64,000 bases of DNA. It comes from Talinum fruticosum (lineage: Eukaryota > Streptophyta > Magnoliopsida > Caryophyllales > Talinaceae). The notes under the pieces were generated by a model. The model did no database searches. It was not told where the DNA came from and saw only the letters and a program-made list of their open reading frames with translations. The position numbers and the translations under genes are program-made. Positions 10,540-24,300 of this stretch are shown piece by piece; within the stretch, counting starts at the first letter, position 1; each line of letters begins with the position of its first letter. Where the stretch lies: positions 186,001 through 250,000 of the forward strand of contig JAITYX010000083.1 in NCBI GenBank assembly GCA_021018815.1, in the 5' to 3' direction.

Positions 10540-12650
10540 TTAGCGTTCGATTTTAGAGACTCCTAGAAATTTCGACGCCAATAGTGTCGAATTTAGCGTT
10601 GGATCTGAAAGAAATGAATCAGAAATAAAAATAAAACGCTATTAACATCGAATATTAGAGTCGGATATTTTATCCTATTGGCGTCTGCTTTTTAAATCCT
10701 ACGCTAAAAGGGAACCCAAATTGAAGCCAAATCGCGAACCACTTGGTCACTGCACATTTACCCCCAAATTTTTCATCGCGTTCCTCCCCCTCTACTCTCT
10801 CGTCCCTGCTAGTTCGTCCGGCGTCCATCCCCTCCGTCACCGGCATTGTCACCCCTCTGTCACTGGAAATCTTCGTCCCAGCGAAGTTAATTTATCGGGT
10901 ATGCTCTCGACTCTCTCTTATTTTGACTCCAATCGAGCCCTCTATCGCTAAAACTGCTGTACTCTGTCATCCCTGCTAGCTGGCGTTCCGTCTCCTCCTT
11001 CACCGGCGTTCGTCTCCTCCTTTTCCGACGTCTGTCCCCTCTGTCACCGGAAATCAGTGCGGGCTTCACCTTTTCTCCTCGCTAGGTATATCTGCTTCTC
11101 CCTCTCTCTCCTTCCGTTTGAAGCTTGGAAATTAGGTCAGTCTTCGCCTCTCTCCCCTCCCGAATTGTTTCTCAATGGTCTGCATTTCTGAATGTTTGAT
11201 TTTGTGCTGCAATTGTGCAACTTGGAGTTCCAAGTCTGTGTGATCATCAGTGGCAATTGGTCTGCCTATGCTTATATTTATGGACATTGTGCTGAAATTG
11301 TGCTGAAATTGCAATATGATCATCAGTGGCAATTGGTCTTCACCCTCTTTTTTGGCCTGACATCTGGGATTGTAGTCAAACCTCCTGACTGAAATTTTAT
11401 AGCTGTGATAAGCACAATCTGTTGAAATGGTCTCTTAGACCTTCTAAGCAGTTGCATATCCTAAATTTTGGCTTTACAATGAAGCTTCACATTGTAGGTG
11501 CAAATTTCAGGGGAAAAAATATAGGGAAGAAGTGTCATCCTGTGGTGCTAGGAGCTGAATTTTGTAGAAACTGATGTGGTTTGGGTCTCAAATGCGGGAT
11601 GCATTCTGCCAATGATGGAACTGTATTCTGACTAATGTAACCACTCAATGGGTTTTCTTTGATGACTCCTCTTTTGCTATTGCTATGCAAATGTGATGTC
11701 AAGTGATATAGTTTGTAAAATTTTAAGAGTTATTATTACATACTAAAAGTCAGCAAGTTTCTTATTGTGAATTTAGTGGAAAAAAGGCAAATTTTAAAAA
11801 CAATTTTCCACAGTTTTCCAATACTGAAGATATCATATAGGTTCAATCAGGTTTATAAACTCGGAATTATATCATAATTTGTAAGAAGATATGTAGTACA
11901 TGTAGAGCATAGTGGGGTTTGTGATTTGTTGAGGAGGAGAAGAGGGAGCATGTGAAAATGGGAATGGGTCCAGCAAAGCCAAAGAAGAGTTTGTCAAGGA
12001 GACCCACATGCCCCCCTGCACATGACTTCAGATGATCATGAATGAATGGGATCTATCAGCAGAGAGAGGGAGGGAGAAGAAGGTAATTGAGGTATGGCTA
12101 GGCTAGCATGAAATGTATAGCATGTTCTGCACATTCCCTGCATGCTACTGATCAGTTGGCAGTTGGCACGCACCCTCTACATAGAACACCACCAAAACTT
12201 TAATTATATAGTTTAGCTGTTTCTCATATGTTGCTGTAATGCTTGAATTACAATTTGGTGTGTAGGGAATAAATTATTTCGATACTATCATCTTCTCCTT
12301 AAAATGGCTGCTTTTCTCATTAGCTTGCATATGGCTCATTCTAATCAGCTTGGTGATACATCAGGTGAATCTGATTGTTGAAAAATATCAAGAAGAATCC
12401 TTCTAGCAGAAGCCATCATTTTAAGTTGTAATGTTGGGAAAAGGATACAGCTGCCGTTCCATACCCATTTCACAAGCACTTTGAGTGAGTCACGTTTAAA
12501 GTGGACGAAGCTGCTGTTGGCTTGTGCAAAGTTTATTGGGGCAGGTAGATGTTGACAGAGCCTTAGTTGATAGTCAAGAGCATTTGACAGGTAGGTCCAG
12601 CAGCGATCTCCTCTTTGCTTCATTAATGCACATCATAGTACGAAATGAAG
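10540..12650. other. CT-rich leader-like block and short direct repeats, no gene assigned
   Basis: At 10760-11110 there is a pyrimidine-rich block with the repeated motifs CCCTGCTAG and CACCGGCG. It resembles the start of a transcription unit and may be transposon-derived. A 23-bp direct repeat, TGATCATCAGTGGCAATTGG plus TCT, occurs at 11241-11263 and 11317-11339 (period 76). Several short frames exist on both strands, but none shows a domain. Purine-rich sequence near 12060-12090 was checked for common microRNA sequences and none was recognised. Confidence 0.35.
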
Positions 12651-13590
12651 CTTTATAATAATCTTGTATGTCAAAATATCTTGTCAGCATGATAAGGTTG
12701 TTATGGGCACTTGCAAAATCCAACAAAGGATGTAGCAATTTGAGACTTGAATAACAAAAAAAGAAATAAGGGAAGAGAAAAGACTTGAACAGAAAAGGAA
12801 GAGAGAGTGCAATGAGTTAGTTGAGCATAAGATTCTAGTCGAGCATCACCATGTTTATTTAGGTGTATAAATTTCAAGCATGAACTAATTTAAGCAACAA
12901 TTTGAGATTTGAGCAGCAAAAACTGAAAAGTGGAGAGAAGCGAGAGGGCAGAGACTTGAACAACAAAAACAAAATAAGAGATAGAGAAACAATATAACAC
13001 CTCGACAATTTATTTGATGATGATTGACTTGCATATAAATGTTTGACTTGAATTTGTGATTTAATCGGTCGTATATTATTTAGTTAATCTTAATACTTTT
13101 GAAAATAATTAGAATTATTTGTTCATTGAATTAATTCACATGCACTAAAGTTATCAATATTATTTTTAGTAAGTTACCTAGTCATATAAAATTGATCAAG
13201 CCAAAGTCAACGTCAAGTTAAGTCAAGTCAAGTGAAATGCATACTTGGTAATTAAGCAAAATATTAAATATCAACCCATTGTTTAGCTTGTAAGTACATT
13301 TTTGAAATCATGGGTTTGTTTAACTCGTAATTTTTTATAGAAGTAAAATACACATGGTTTATCCCATGTTTGTTTAATTTTTTTTTGACAAGTATAATAA
13401 TTTGTTTGGTTTGAAAGTTTTATAAATGTGAGTTAATTATCCTCCCTAAAAGTACCAAAAAAAACATAGTCTAAATTCTATGTGTCGTACTCGTATATAT
13501 TAACATCAACAATAATCTTTGATGTGGTGGTCTGGGATCCATTACCATCATTACATCCTAAATTTTTTGTTGTCTAAAAAGAAAAAAAGA
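12651..13590. other. Upstream region of BDP1 copy A, no gene recognised
   Basis: AT-rich sequence without supported coding regions. The last 100 bases or so should contain the promoter of the plus-strand BDP1 copy A. No clear TATA box could be assigned. Confidence 0.35.
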
Positions 13591-13599
13591 AAAAGAAAA

Positions 13600-13721
13600 G
13601 AGAGAAATTCACGAGCCCTAACCAAAACTCAATTGACGTAGTCCTTCCCTCAAATCTTCGCCCAGATAGCTTTGCGACCACCGGAGCGTTTCGGACCACT
13701 GGAGCTCTGTTGATTTCGAAG
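13600..13721 (+). other. Putative 5' UTR exon of BDP1 copy A
   Basis: A leader-like segment ends TTTCGAAG, followed by a good donor GTAACT at 13722. The next exon would start at 14801, after TTGCTTGTAG, and contains the ATG at 14818. The 5' boundary is only approximate. The downstream copy B has a similar leader exon ending at 20790. Confidence 0.5.
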
Positions 13722-14817
13722 GTAACTCCTTCAGGGAATCCTTTCTTCTTCATTCTCTCTCCTGGTTAGGGTTGGGCCTCCATTTGTGCTGAATGATCTG
13801 AAGTATGTTGCTATCTGCCAGTAAATTTGAAGTTTGAGTATTTGACATTGATGAGTGCTGTTTACCCAAATCAATATTGTTTGAACAGTTCATCAAAATT
13901 AGCAATTGAATTCATAGCCCAGTGATGCCGGCGTGTAGTACTATTAAAGTTTAGAATTTGTGAATTTTGGCACTCTGAATTGTTCTATAATTGCATATGC
14001 TTCCATCAAAATTTTTCCAATAAGATGGAAACTTTGCTGGTTAATTTTTTTTGAAAATGCTCAATTAGTGAGTTGCAAATGTTCTATTGTCAGAAAATTC
14101 TAGTTATTATGGCTCTGTTTGGGTTATGGTGCTTTATTGGCTCAGTTATTGGGTTTCTCCTATCTTTTCTTTTTGACGTAAGTATAAGTTTGCTGATAAT
14201 TGAGCTATACTGGAAGAAGAACACTTTTGGAATAGCTGTGTCAAAAGGGGTTGGGCGAAGAATGCAATGTGGTTATGTGAATATATGATCTTGGATGCTT
14301 AGACTTGGAACCTTGGACAATAATAGTTGAACATAGAGGTTTAGTTTTTTTTTTAATTTTTTTATTTTTATCGAGATTAAGGTTAAAATATTTTGACTGA
14401 AAAAATGGTTTGATAATTCAGGAAGCCATAGCTGTAAAATATGTGCCGTTGCAGTTTTGTATTCTTGATGTTGTGTGTAAATTTGATTATTGGATTGTTC
14501 AACTATATACTTGCCTAGCTCTAGATTTCTTCTTATCCTGATGTGGATGGTCCTTCCATGTTGGGTTCTTGTTGGCATGTAATTTTTAGGTTTTTAATTT
14601 GTTTGCTGTTCGATCTAGAGGCTTGAGGTCTTTATTTTTGTATTTATTTTGATTTAAATGGCACCATGTAGAAAAGGGTAAAGTAAAAAACCAAGAGTGT
14701 GAACTGGTGAAGTGTCATTTATTTTTAGGTTGTTAATTTGTTTGTTGGTTGTGAATTTGAGATCATTTCCTGACATTCCCTCAATTCCTTTTGCTTGTAG
14801 ATACATGCACCTTAGCC

Positions 14818-17800
14818 ATGGATCTTCTGGATGATATCTTCTCTGAGCCCTCAGCTGTCAAAGGTGATTTCATAACTTATCTTTTTCATAAAATGAATTT
14901 TTATGCCTTTTTTGCATCGCTACTGTGGAAAATGAAGTCATTGAGGGGATGTTGTCATTTGATCTTTTACAGCTCCAGTGCGTTCAAAGTTCCACCCTAA
15001 GGCCAAACTACGACCGAAGAAGGGACCATCTTCTGCTGGTCCAACGCCTGCTGCTACAACTACCAAGGAACAGGCTATACCATCAGTTCTAACCAATTCT
15101 GATTCGAGTCAATTAGTTCAGACAAATGATTCTGTAAATAATAAGCTAGATTTACCAAACAGTTCAGCCACTGAAACTGCTGGGACAGAAGAAACATTAT
15201 TACAGAGAGAAATTATTCTTAGAGACAGGAAGTCTTCAGCCAAAGCTGTGGATGAGGTTGGTTCCGTTGTTACTGGGAATTCAGAAATTGCCATCTCCAA
15301 GACTATCTGTTGCTAAAACTTCTTGGCTTCTTGCCATTTTTTTGTTTTTTTTTTTTGTGTTTTACATGCTTCTCGTCCACTAATTTTTTTATTTTTTATT
15401 TCCAGAGTGCAGGCACTTCCTTGGGGTCTCAAGGCACAAAAGATTTTATAGGTCAATCAAAACCAGCAGGTAATTGGATTATTCATGAGCTGAATCTATA
15501 TATATGGTCATGATGACTTCAAAAACTCTAAAGCACATTCCAATTGCTATTGTTTTTGTGTTCCTTATCGAGGCCTACGACAGGTTGTCCTAGTTAAGAG
15601 TTAGGCTCCAGGTGTATTAGGTTTTAGTTTCAGTTTGACTTCTTGTATGTATTTGTGCCGTATTCTGCTCTTGGCATCCTTTGAACCCTGTAAAAGGAAC
15701 CATCCCCCTCCCACCTCAAAAAAAGTAAAAGAAAAGAAAAGAAGAGGTATTCCATTTCTATACTCTATACTAGGCTGTTGCATGTTGGTACTGACTTGTT
15801 ATGCCCCCTCGAACTTTAGATATGCAGACTCTGGATGCTTCTACTATACTAACTGAGGAGGACACATCTGGTTTTCCCAATGTTACTTTTGCTAGTGCTT
15901 CACCTTTCAGGCCATGTAGTGCCGATGGCCTTTCCATACCGTCAAGAAACCAGGAGTCATTCGCTGGCAGTGCTGGGGACTTTCAGATAGATGTGGAGCA
16001 GGTGGTAACAGTTGCTAACCACCGCCGTTGTAATTTGTTCGACTCTTTTTGCTGAGCTGTCTTGTAACGAATTTGGCTCATGGTTCCTTTTTCTGTTTTT
16101 CCTTTCTCAAGAAAACAGGAAACAGTTGATTTTTCTTTCCTAGAGGATGTAGACATAAGAAGTGATGCTGCCGTTCCTTCTGGTATGCCTAAGAGAAAAT
16201 CTTTAGTGCTTGAATTGTTTATGCTTTGCATCCCTTCCTCTTTTTACTGTTTATGCGGCTATGGTGTTAGGAAATAGAGCCGTGAAATTCCAGCCAAAGC
16301 CCAAGATACAAAGTACTAGGAAGACAGATACTGCTGAGATTGTTTCTCATCTCCCTGATGCTGCAAAGTTTCCTTCTGAAGATCTGCATATTAATGGGGA
16401 TGGTTTGATTCATTCTGGTGGAACTGTCATTGTTCAGCTTCATAATGTAGTCCCTGCTGAAGTAGATTCAATGGTGGCTCCAAATTTTCCAAACGAGGTA
16501 GCAAGACTGTCCTGAACGACAATGTCATTGTTGCTGATGGCAATCCAAGTTTTTGTATATCGTTTCTGACATGATTGCCATTTTGTTATTCTGGCATCCC
16601 AGAGAGGAAATGATGGAAAGAGGGTGACATCAGATGCGGTGTCCTTTTCTCATGATTCCCTGGATGGAGAAGCTGTATCACTTGGTGTTGAAGCAACTGA
16701 AGATGGATATCAATACCTTGATGGTGTAAATGATGAAATTCAGTTCAATAGCAGCTCCCCTGCCAAAGGAATAAATGAACCGGCTGCAACTAGTGATGAA
16801 AATAATGATGATTATCATTTAGAGGAGGAAATATTGAAGAACAGACTAAGGAATTCTAAGATAGTTTCATCTGAATATGACCAACCAAGCAGAAAGCGGA
16901 TGAAGGAAGTCAAGGCACCTGAAGAATCTACCAAAAAGCCCGCAAGAAGTTCCCTCGTGCAACTCGACGAAAAGATCTGGTAGTTACATCTGATTGTTTA
17001 TTCTGTTTGCAACTTTTTGAATTTCTCATTTTTCATACACTTAGTCTTAAAAGGTGTCATGTATATAGCCTTAGGGCACAAAGGGTTGCCAAATCTCAGG
17101 CTGGAGGCGCAAAGGTCAAAGCGCACTCATCTTGGTTCATATTTCCGTCTAAAAGCTTAATATTTATATTTTATAGTTCTTGTTCTTTTTGTGAAGGCAT
17201 TTTTTTAATAGTTTTACTATTCTTATTCTGCTTCTAACTAATTATTCTAATTCTATAGACATAATTTTCTTTCATGAGCAGTGGACAAGTCTTTTCTTGA
17301 AGCTCCAGAGGATGAGATTGACCTTCAAAAAGTGCGAATCAGGGATTTGATCATATTAGCAGAACACAAAGAACGCCAATTGGTGCATATCTTTCTCTTC
17401 CAAAGGTATTGGATGTAGTTTCTAGCATACCCTGGGTAATATTTAATGTTTTTTTGTCCTTTTCTATGCAGAAGAAGCAAGCAGCAGAGGTGCAGCAACC
17501 ATCGACCAATGACAGGTAACAGATTTCTAAGATATGCTTTATTACGTGTTTATGACTTATAAATCTTAAGAACCGATTGTTGTGAAATTTACTTCATGAT
17601 ACTATACCTTAACGCATTCCTTCGGGCCATCTTCCCTTGAGGTGGTGCAATTTTTTTTTTTTTGTTTGAACGCTTATTTCAATTCTATATATGTGCATGG
17701 CTAACTCCAGTATCAGAGAAGTTGGAATAAGTTTCTAGCTTTCAGCAGCATTGAAAAATTTGATTCCTTATTATGGCTGTCTAGGATTATGTCTTGCTTA

Positions 17801-19642
17801 GTCAACATCATCCAGCTAATCAGGTGTACTATCTGTGTTAGACATTGGAGCATTTGTAGTTTAAAAGTGACAAATCATGTTGTCTATGACCTTTCATCCT
17901 TTAACCTGAAGTTGATAGCCTTCGTATGTGTGTAGACTTCTGAAATTTATCCTGGGGCTTACCATATAACATTCTGAAGCAATATTGGGAGTATTACAGG
18001 CTGCAAAGACCTCCGCTTTTTAGAGATTTTTTGTTTTTTGTTTTGGGGTTTTGTTTTTTGGGGGGAGGAGCCTACTTTTGTTGGTTGGATTAATAAAGTT
18101 TTGTCAAAGATGGGTGCTTTGTAGTTTCTGAAATGACAATCTTGTCTAAAATTTGCTCATGGACTGTATAGAGTTTTGCTGTTTCCTAGTCTATGTGCTA
18201 AGAACTTATCCATTACAGAAGTGAGAGTACCTTGCAAGGGGATCCTCTATATGATGAAGATGAAGCATATGGTTCTGACCGAGATACAGGTTCTTTTGAT
18301 AATCCATCCACTTCAAGGGTCATAGAGGATACAGGCTACTTTAATTATCAGTCGTTCACAGGCAGAAAGCAGACAAGGTGGTCGAAGCATGAAACTAAGT
18401 TGTTCTACCAGGTTATTTCCTCATCATTTCTTCCAAATTAGAAATTATTCCTCCTGACTCCCCCTCCCCTCGCCAAAAAAAGTAAAAAAAGGGAAAACAG
18501 TACATCCAGTGGAAAACAGTGGTCCGTTGGAAATTATTGATGCTGCAATATTTGTGTTACTGTCGTAGATGATTTTATGACATTGGATTTGTCTAGACAT
18601 CAGGCACCTCTAATGAATTCATTTCCAATTGATTCTGATTAGCCGAGGCGTTGTAATTGCTTTAAAAGAAATATGACTTGATCTTTGTTTCAGGGTATCC
18701 AAGAATTTGGGTCCGACTTCACAATGATACAACAACGATACTTTCCAGATCGGTCTCGGCATCAAATCAAATTGAAATATAAAAGGAGGAACGTGAACAC
18801 CCCATGAGGATTCACGATGCTTTGACTAGTAGGGCAAAGGGTATGTTGTCTTCAATTCTGCTTTTACCGTGTTCCTTCCAAATTCTTGTCCATCTAATTT
18901 TCAATGTGTAACTTATATTCGTAAGGGTTTCATAGTTGGCGTTGAAGTTGAATGAAAAATCGTTTTTTGGCTTAAAGTAAAGCACATTCAAGCTGTGCCT
19001 TGGTGGAGTATTTTTGAAGAATGTAGCATTATTGTGTGTGTGTTTTTTTGGGGGGGTTATAGAGCCTTGTTGCTAAACCTATAGTAATTGCAGTGTAATT
19101 CAGAGTTTTTTAGCAATCTTCCCCTTTATGCAACTTTTATGTTCATATTCATATTACTGAGGGTATGATTGTGAATATACTGTTCACAGATCTTTCACAT
19201 TTTGAGGCCCTGATTCAAAAGCTGCAAGAACAAGCCGCTCAAGAAAAGGCTGAGCAATCTGGTGATGAAAATTTGATTGGCTCAACAGCCGAAGAGAATG
19301 AAGGCCGAGATCGGAAAACTCATGAAACCCATGTATGCTTTTTAATTTCTTAGCTGTCTATTACATTAAATAGGGTTTAGCATTCACCCCTTTCATTCCA
19401 TTGCTTGAGATGGTAGATGCTGTATTGTAGAATTGCAGATGAACTACTTCAGGCTCTTTTTAAGTCTTTTCTTTCTTTTTTGGTGATATGTAACATCACA
19501 GGAGGCAGCAAAACCTGAGCAGAATGGGAGAAGTGCAGCTCCTGATCAAGAGCCTGACTATGCGGCTCGAGTTCAAAGTCCAGTCAAATCCTATGACAGC
19601 GAAGATGAATTCGATTGGAACGAATATAAAAGCGAGCTTTAG
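14818..19642 (+). CDS. BDP1: BDP1-like TFIIIB B'' subunit, tandem copy A (three 1-bp frameshifts)
   Basis: This is the upstream copy of a tandem pair, homologous exon by exon to copy B. Coding exons: 14818-14863, 14973-15256 (end proposed), 15406-15469, 15820-16001, 16119-16182, 16271-16497, 16603-16979, 17282-17382, 17472-17515, 18219-18411, 18694-18840, 19190-19332 and 19502-19642. It opens MDLLDDIFSEPS, contains the SANT/Myb core RWSKHETKLFYQ then GIQEFGSDFTMIQ, and ends in acidic SEDEFDWNEYKSEL. As written it is broken. One base appears missing in the A runs at 16933-16937, 16970-16973 and 18781-18784, and the last of these gives a stop at 18805-18807 inside the SANT domain. With one base added in each, intron phases match copy B and a protein of about 671 aa results. 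Exon 2 lacks a donor at copy B's position and meets TAA at 15314-15316. GAG|GTTGGT at 15257 keeps the frame. BDP1 family members work with TBP and BRF in RNA polymerase III initiation. It is either a decaying duplicate or a functional gene hit by consensus errors. Confidence 0.8.
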
Positions 19643-20590
19643 CATTTCAACAAATTTTAATTTTCTTTCGATTATGTTGTACTGTATGCATAGTTACATA
19701 CATGTATGTGATAATGAGGATAATATTTTTTAGGCTTCAGTGAAATGTATACCAGGTTTTATGCCAGATTCTCGTTCCTTAAGCAGTTGAAAATGTTTGT
19801 AGTCCACTGTGTAAGATCCGTAGAATGTGGAGCATCACCACCAAGCAATTTCCTTCCCAATTAAAGTTATTTTTTTGGATAAAATTAAAACAATTAAAAT
19901 GAGTTGAGCAGCTAGAATTTGACTATTTGAGCACTGATTATATGCCTAATTGAACATGTTCTATAGGATTCATTAAAGCTTCTACATGCAAAAGCGATGT
20001 ACTAAAGGAAATTTAAAAGATAATGTGTTAAAATTTTTCCCTAAAAAAGATGAAAGTTAAATTTGGCTCTTCAAAAAATAATCTCGTGATGTAAATAGAC
20101 TTATTTTTAAGAATATCTTGTACTGAACTATTTCATCCAAAGGGTAAAATTGGTAAAATTTTTCATCATATTTTACAAATTACAAAGATAATCAGTTTCA
20201 TACAAAATAAATTTAGTAAAGTGCACTGAGTCAAGCTTGGCTACAATATGGCTTAGCTTAGACTTGCAAACTTGGCTCGATCGTTTTTTTCTCTTCAATA
20301 TTTACATAAGAAGATTAATTTTAATGATGAAATTTAGAAGTTGACTTTAAAGTTTATGTTGACTTTATATCTTTCAGGGAAAAGAAACACTTTCTTGAGT
20401 CCAACGCAAGTGACGTGAACCTCTTGGTGGAGCCCGTCTTAGATTATATGCTAGTCTCACTCGCTATTTCTGTATTTACATGAAACTATTTTGATTTTCC
20501 CTTGAAAAAGGTCGGGGAGGGCAAATTAATTAATTTGTAGAATTTGTAGGAAATAAATCAACGGGCTTCGAACACCTAACTTCGCGCACC
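19643..20590. other. Spacer between the BDP1 copies
   Basis: The first 150 bases are the 3' UTR of copy A and share phrases such as GGCTTCA.TGAAAT with the same position after copy B, so the duplicated unit extends past the stop codon. The rest is AT-rich with no gene seen. Confidence 0.5.
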
Positions 20591-20599
20591 ACTCATAAA

Positions 20600-20790
20600 A
20601 GAAACCCCCACACCGTCTCCACTACCACCCCGCCACGCCGTTGTTGGGATCTTCGGCTTTGCCTAGAAAATAAGAATAAATCCCTAACCGCACTCAAGCC
20701 TCCAACTCCCGCCACTATCCCATCTCTTTCTCTCTCTCCTTGGCATCCAAAGTCCTGAACATCCTGAGAGGCTTTGCTCAATTCGCTGAG
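20600..20790 (+). other. Putative 5' UTR exon and promoter edge of BDP1 copy B
   Basis: A CT-rich leader (TCTCTTTCTCTCTCTCC near 20723) ends ATTCGCTGAG, before the donor GTATTATCCC at 20791. Its position relative to the coding start parallels copy A. The start site is not defined. Confidence 0.45.
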
Positions 20791-21323
20791 GTATTATCCC
20801 TTCTTCCTGTGCTTGGCGTTTTGTTTTTGATTTTTCCCTTGTGGTCATGTTTCTGAAATTTGAGGAAGAGAAGAACCCCCTTGCCCTTTTTGGGTTTCCC
20901 GGAGTTTTAGTCAAATGCGTATATATACACTAATGAGGGGTTGTTTATTTATTGAATGATTGGGTTTTTGATGTTTGAATAACGGGTTTTTCTCAAGTGA
21001 TTGTAAATGTTGAGGGACAAACTAACTTTGGTTCTAATTTTTCCAAGTTTTGAATTTGAATAAGAGTTTAGTGCACTGGAGTTCTTTGATTGATGAAAGA
21101 ACAGATCACCTACTAGAATGGGATGAATCCAGAAATTTGTTCACCTTATATATGTTTTGCCCTGGATCTTTGCTGCTTGATTTATGTTTTTTGTGTTCTT
21201 GTCTTAATGAAGTCAATGTTTTCCCACAATGTAGTCTCACTTCTAAGTCTGTTTTGGTTGAACATGTTTGGATGCATCTCAAATGACTGTATTGATATAT
21301 TCCCAATTGAAGCACCTCTAATT

Positions 21324-24300
21324 ATGGACCTCCTGGATGATTTCCTTTCTGAACCTTCTACTGTCAAGGGTAACTAAGCCATTCATCCCAGTCACAAATG
21401 ATTTGCTATGCCCATTCATTTGTTCCACAGTATTGATAGGTGTTATGTATTTGGTCTTTCACAGCTCCAGCTCCTAGCAGGTTTAAGCCTAAGGCCAAGC
21501 CACGACCCCAGAAAGGACCATCTGTTACTGCCGAAGCCACCAAAGAGCAGCCTGTGAAATCAGTTGCAACAGATTCAGCTTCTGATCAAGCTGTTCAGCA
21601 CGTTGATGCTCCTAAAAGCTCATCCATTACAGATAATGAAAGAGCTGGAACCAAGGAATCATCAACCAACGATGCTGTTATTTTAGAAAGTGAGCTTATA
21701 GATGGAAACTTGACAGCTGAGGGTAAGAAAGTGGTAGATTCAGCTGAACCTGGGTACTCAGAAACTGTTGTTTCCAAGTCCAGTGAAGATGGCCATTTGG
21801 TAGAGTTCTTCATTTCTCGCCGTGGAATTCTGTGTTCTTGTAGCCTTTTCTTTTCTTATAACTGTCTAAGTGATTTTATTTTCAGAATGTAGATGCTTCT
21901 TTGGGTATGCAATTTCCTGACAACACTATTGGCCAATCCTCACTAGCAGCTAATTTGCCTCTTGGTAGGGTGACCTGGTTGTTCCTGTGTTACTGTGATT
22001 TTGAGAAGTTACATCTAAAAGCAGACTCAAATTTCCACATTTATCAGCATTTTTGCTTGTTTTTTAGTACTGATTTATTGTTTCCCTGTGAATTTTAGAT
22101 GTGCCGACTCTGAATGCTTCCACGATTCAAAATGCAGAAGATATATCTTTCCCTGACATTTCTTTTGCCAGCACTTCTCCTTTCCTTCGATGTACTCAAA
22201 TGGATACAGATCTTTCTGTACCTTCAACATACCAAGACTCAGGATACTATAAGGAAGCCACAGTTAATAGTGATGCTGGAGAGCTTTGGATAAATATAGA
22301 GGAGGTGGGTTTAGTGATTAATTCTCCGAGCTGATTTATGCAACTTTTATTATAAGCTTGTTTTGAGTTATGTTTGATTTTTCTTTTCTCCTTTTTGTAT
22401 ACTTCCCTTATAAACAGGGAGCAGAAGGCTTTTCTTGTCTTGAGGATGGAGATATAGCGAGTGAAGCTGCCACTGCTTCTGGTACTGCAAAATGGGCATT
22501 TTGGTGCTTGTTTATTGTTATTTTTCTAATCCCTGTTCTTCTTTCCTCACTCTTCTCTTGATGTGATTATATGTTGATAGGGCAGAGACCCGTCAAATTT
22601 CAGCCAAAGCCCAAGACACAAATTGGTAGAAAGAAAGATGCTCTGGAACTTTCTTCTGAAAATCAGGACATGAATGGGGATGGTTCAATTTATGCTGGAG
22701 AACTTAATACTGAGTCCGGTCTTTCAAGTGCAAGGATTGATGGGAATTTTTGTATGAATCCTACCACAAGTCATCCTGATAATGTAGTGTATGAAGATGC
22801 AGATTCATGGATGGCCCAAAACTTACCAGAACAGGTTGTCATACTGTCCTCAGCAGACATCCCTATGAATTTGTTGACAGTGATAGAAATATTTTCTTTT
22901 CTCTGATAATAACCTGATTTATCTTCTAATAATTTTTCTTCCTAGTTTGGAGAGCATGGAAAAAGCTTGGGTTCTGATGCACTTAACTCTTCTGATAAAC
23001 CCCTAGATGGAGGAACTGTGTTAGGTTCCGAAGCAAATGAAAAGGGATATGAAGTCAATGACGGAGTGTCTGATGGAGCTCATGACAATAGCAATCCTAA
23101 GGCCTGTGATCAATCAGCCCCAAATGGAGGTGAAAACTTTATGGGCAACGAAACATCAAAGAAGAAAAGACCACGAAGGTCTAAAAAGGTTGCATCTGAA
23201 AATGATGAATCGGATAGAAAGAAGAGTAAGACTGCGAAGGTCCCTGATCAATCTACTGATAAACCTTCCAAGAAAGTCCCTCGTGCACCTCGGCGCAAAA
23301 GATGTGGTAATTACATCTGATCCACTATCTTATCTTGTCTGTAGATAGCAGATGGATAGTTCTGTTGATAATTACTTACCCATTCCTTAATCTAAATTCT
23401 TCATCTGCTGAAATCTTTCGACATGATTCTGTTCTGTTCATAGTGAACAAGGCCTTGCTTGAAGCACCGGAGGAGGAAATTGATCTTCAAAGGGTGCCAA
23501 TTAAGGATTTGATAATTTTGGCAGAGTATAAAGAGCGCCAAGCAGTACATATTCTTTCTCCTACAGCTTTTCTGGATCTTTTGTTTGTACATGAAAGAGA
23601 ATTTTGATTTTCCCCAATTGATTGTTCAATTGCAGAAGAAAAATGCAGCAGCAGTGCAGCCATCAGAGGCAAATGAGAGGTAAAGAACTACATGACTTGC
23701 TTCACTTGGTTTGTATATGTAAGTCGTATTTCAATCTTAATTGTTGTTTTGTGTAATGTTTACTCCATGAAATGTAGCTTGAAGTCATCATTTTATCTGA
23801 GTTTAATTAGTGATTTGTTTGGTTCGATTAGAAATGCTGAAGTGCAAGCGGTTGTGCTAGATGTGCATGCCCTTGTCTATAAATCCTCCGTACTGGAATT
23901 TATAGAACATCTCACCCGTGAGGAGTTGCCATAGTTTTGCGGAAGTTATCACTAATAAGTTCCAAGGAAGCCTGTACATAATGGCCACGGAAGTTATCAT
24001 TGACCCTTCTTGCCCTCTTTGCATGGGAAGCAGTACTTTGCTGAGCTTAGTCTCATTTTTTTTTTTTTCAAAATTATAACTGTTTTATCGTTGTATAGAA
24101 GGCTAGGAAGGGGAAAAGAAAGTATCAGCCAAATAAAGAATACCCTGAAGGAGACTTCAGCCAAGGAATTAGTGTCTTTTCTTGATTTTTGCATCCTCAG
24201 CAAGTAGAGTTTAATTTTCTTTTTCTAACAGGGTAAGTGGCCACCTGCTTTGGTCCTTGAATCCGCCAGGTGCGCTGGCTTGGCCGTCTTTTTTTTTTGT

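Noticed and set aside
11940..12190. Possible microRNA precursor (purine-rich stretch with repeated GCATG)
   Set aside because: I did not recognise any of the common plant microRNA families I compared it with, and no convincing long fold-back arms could be paired by eye.
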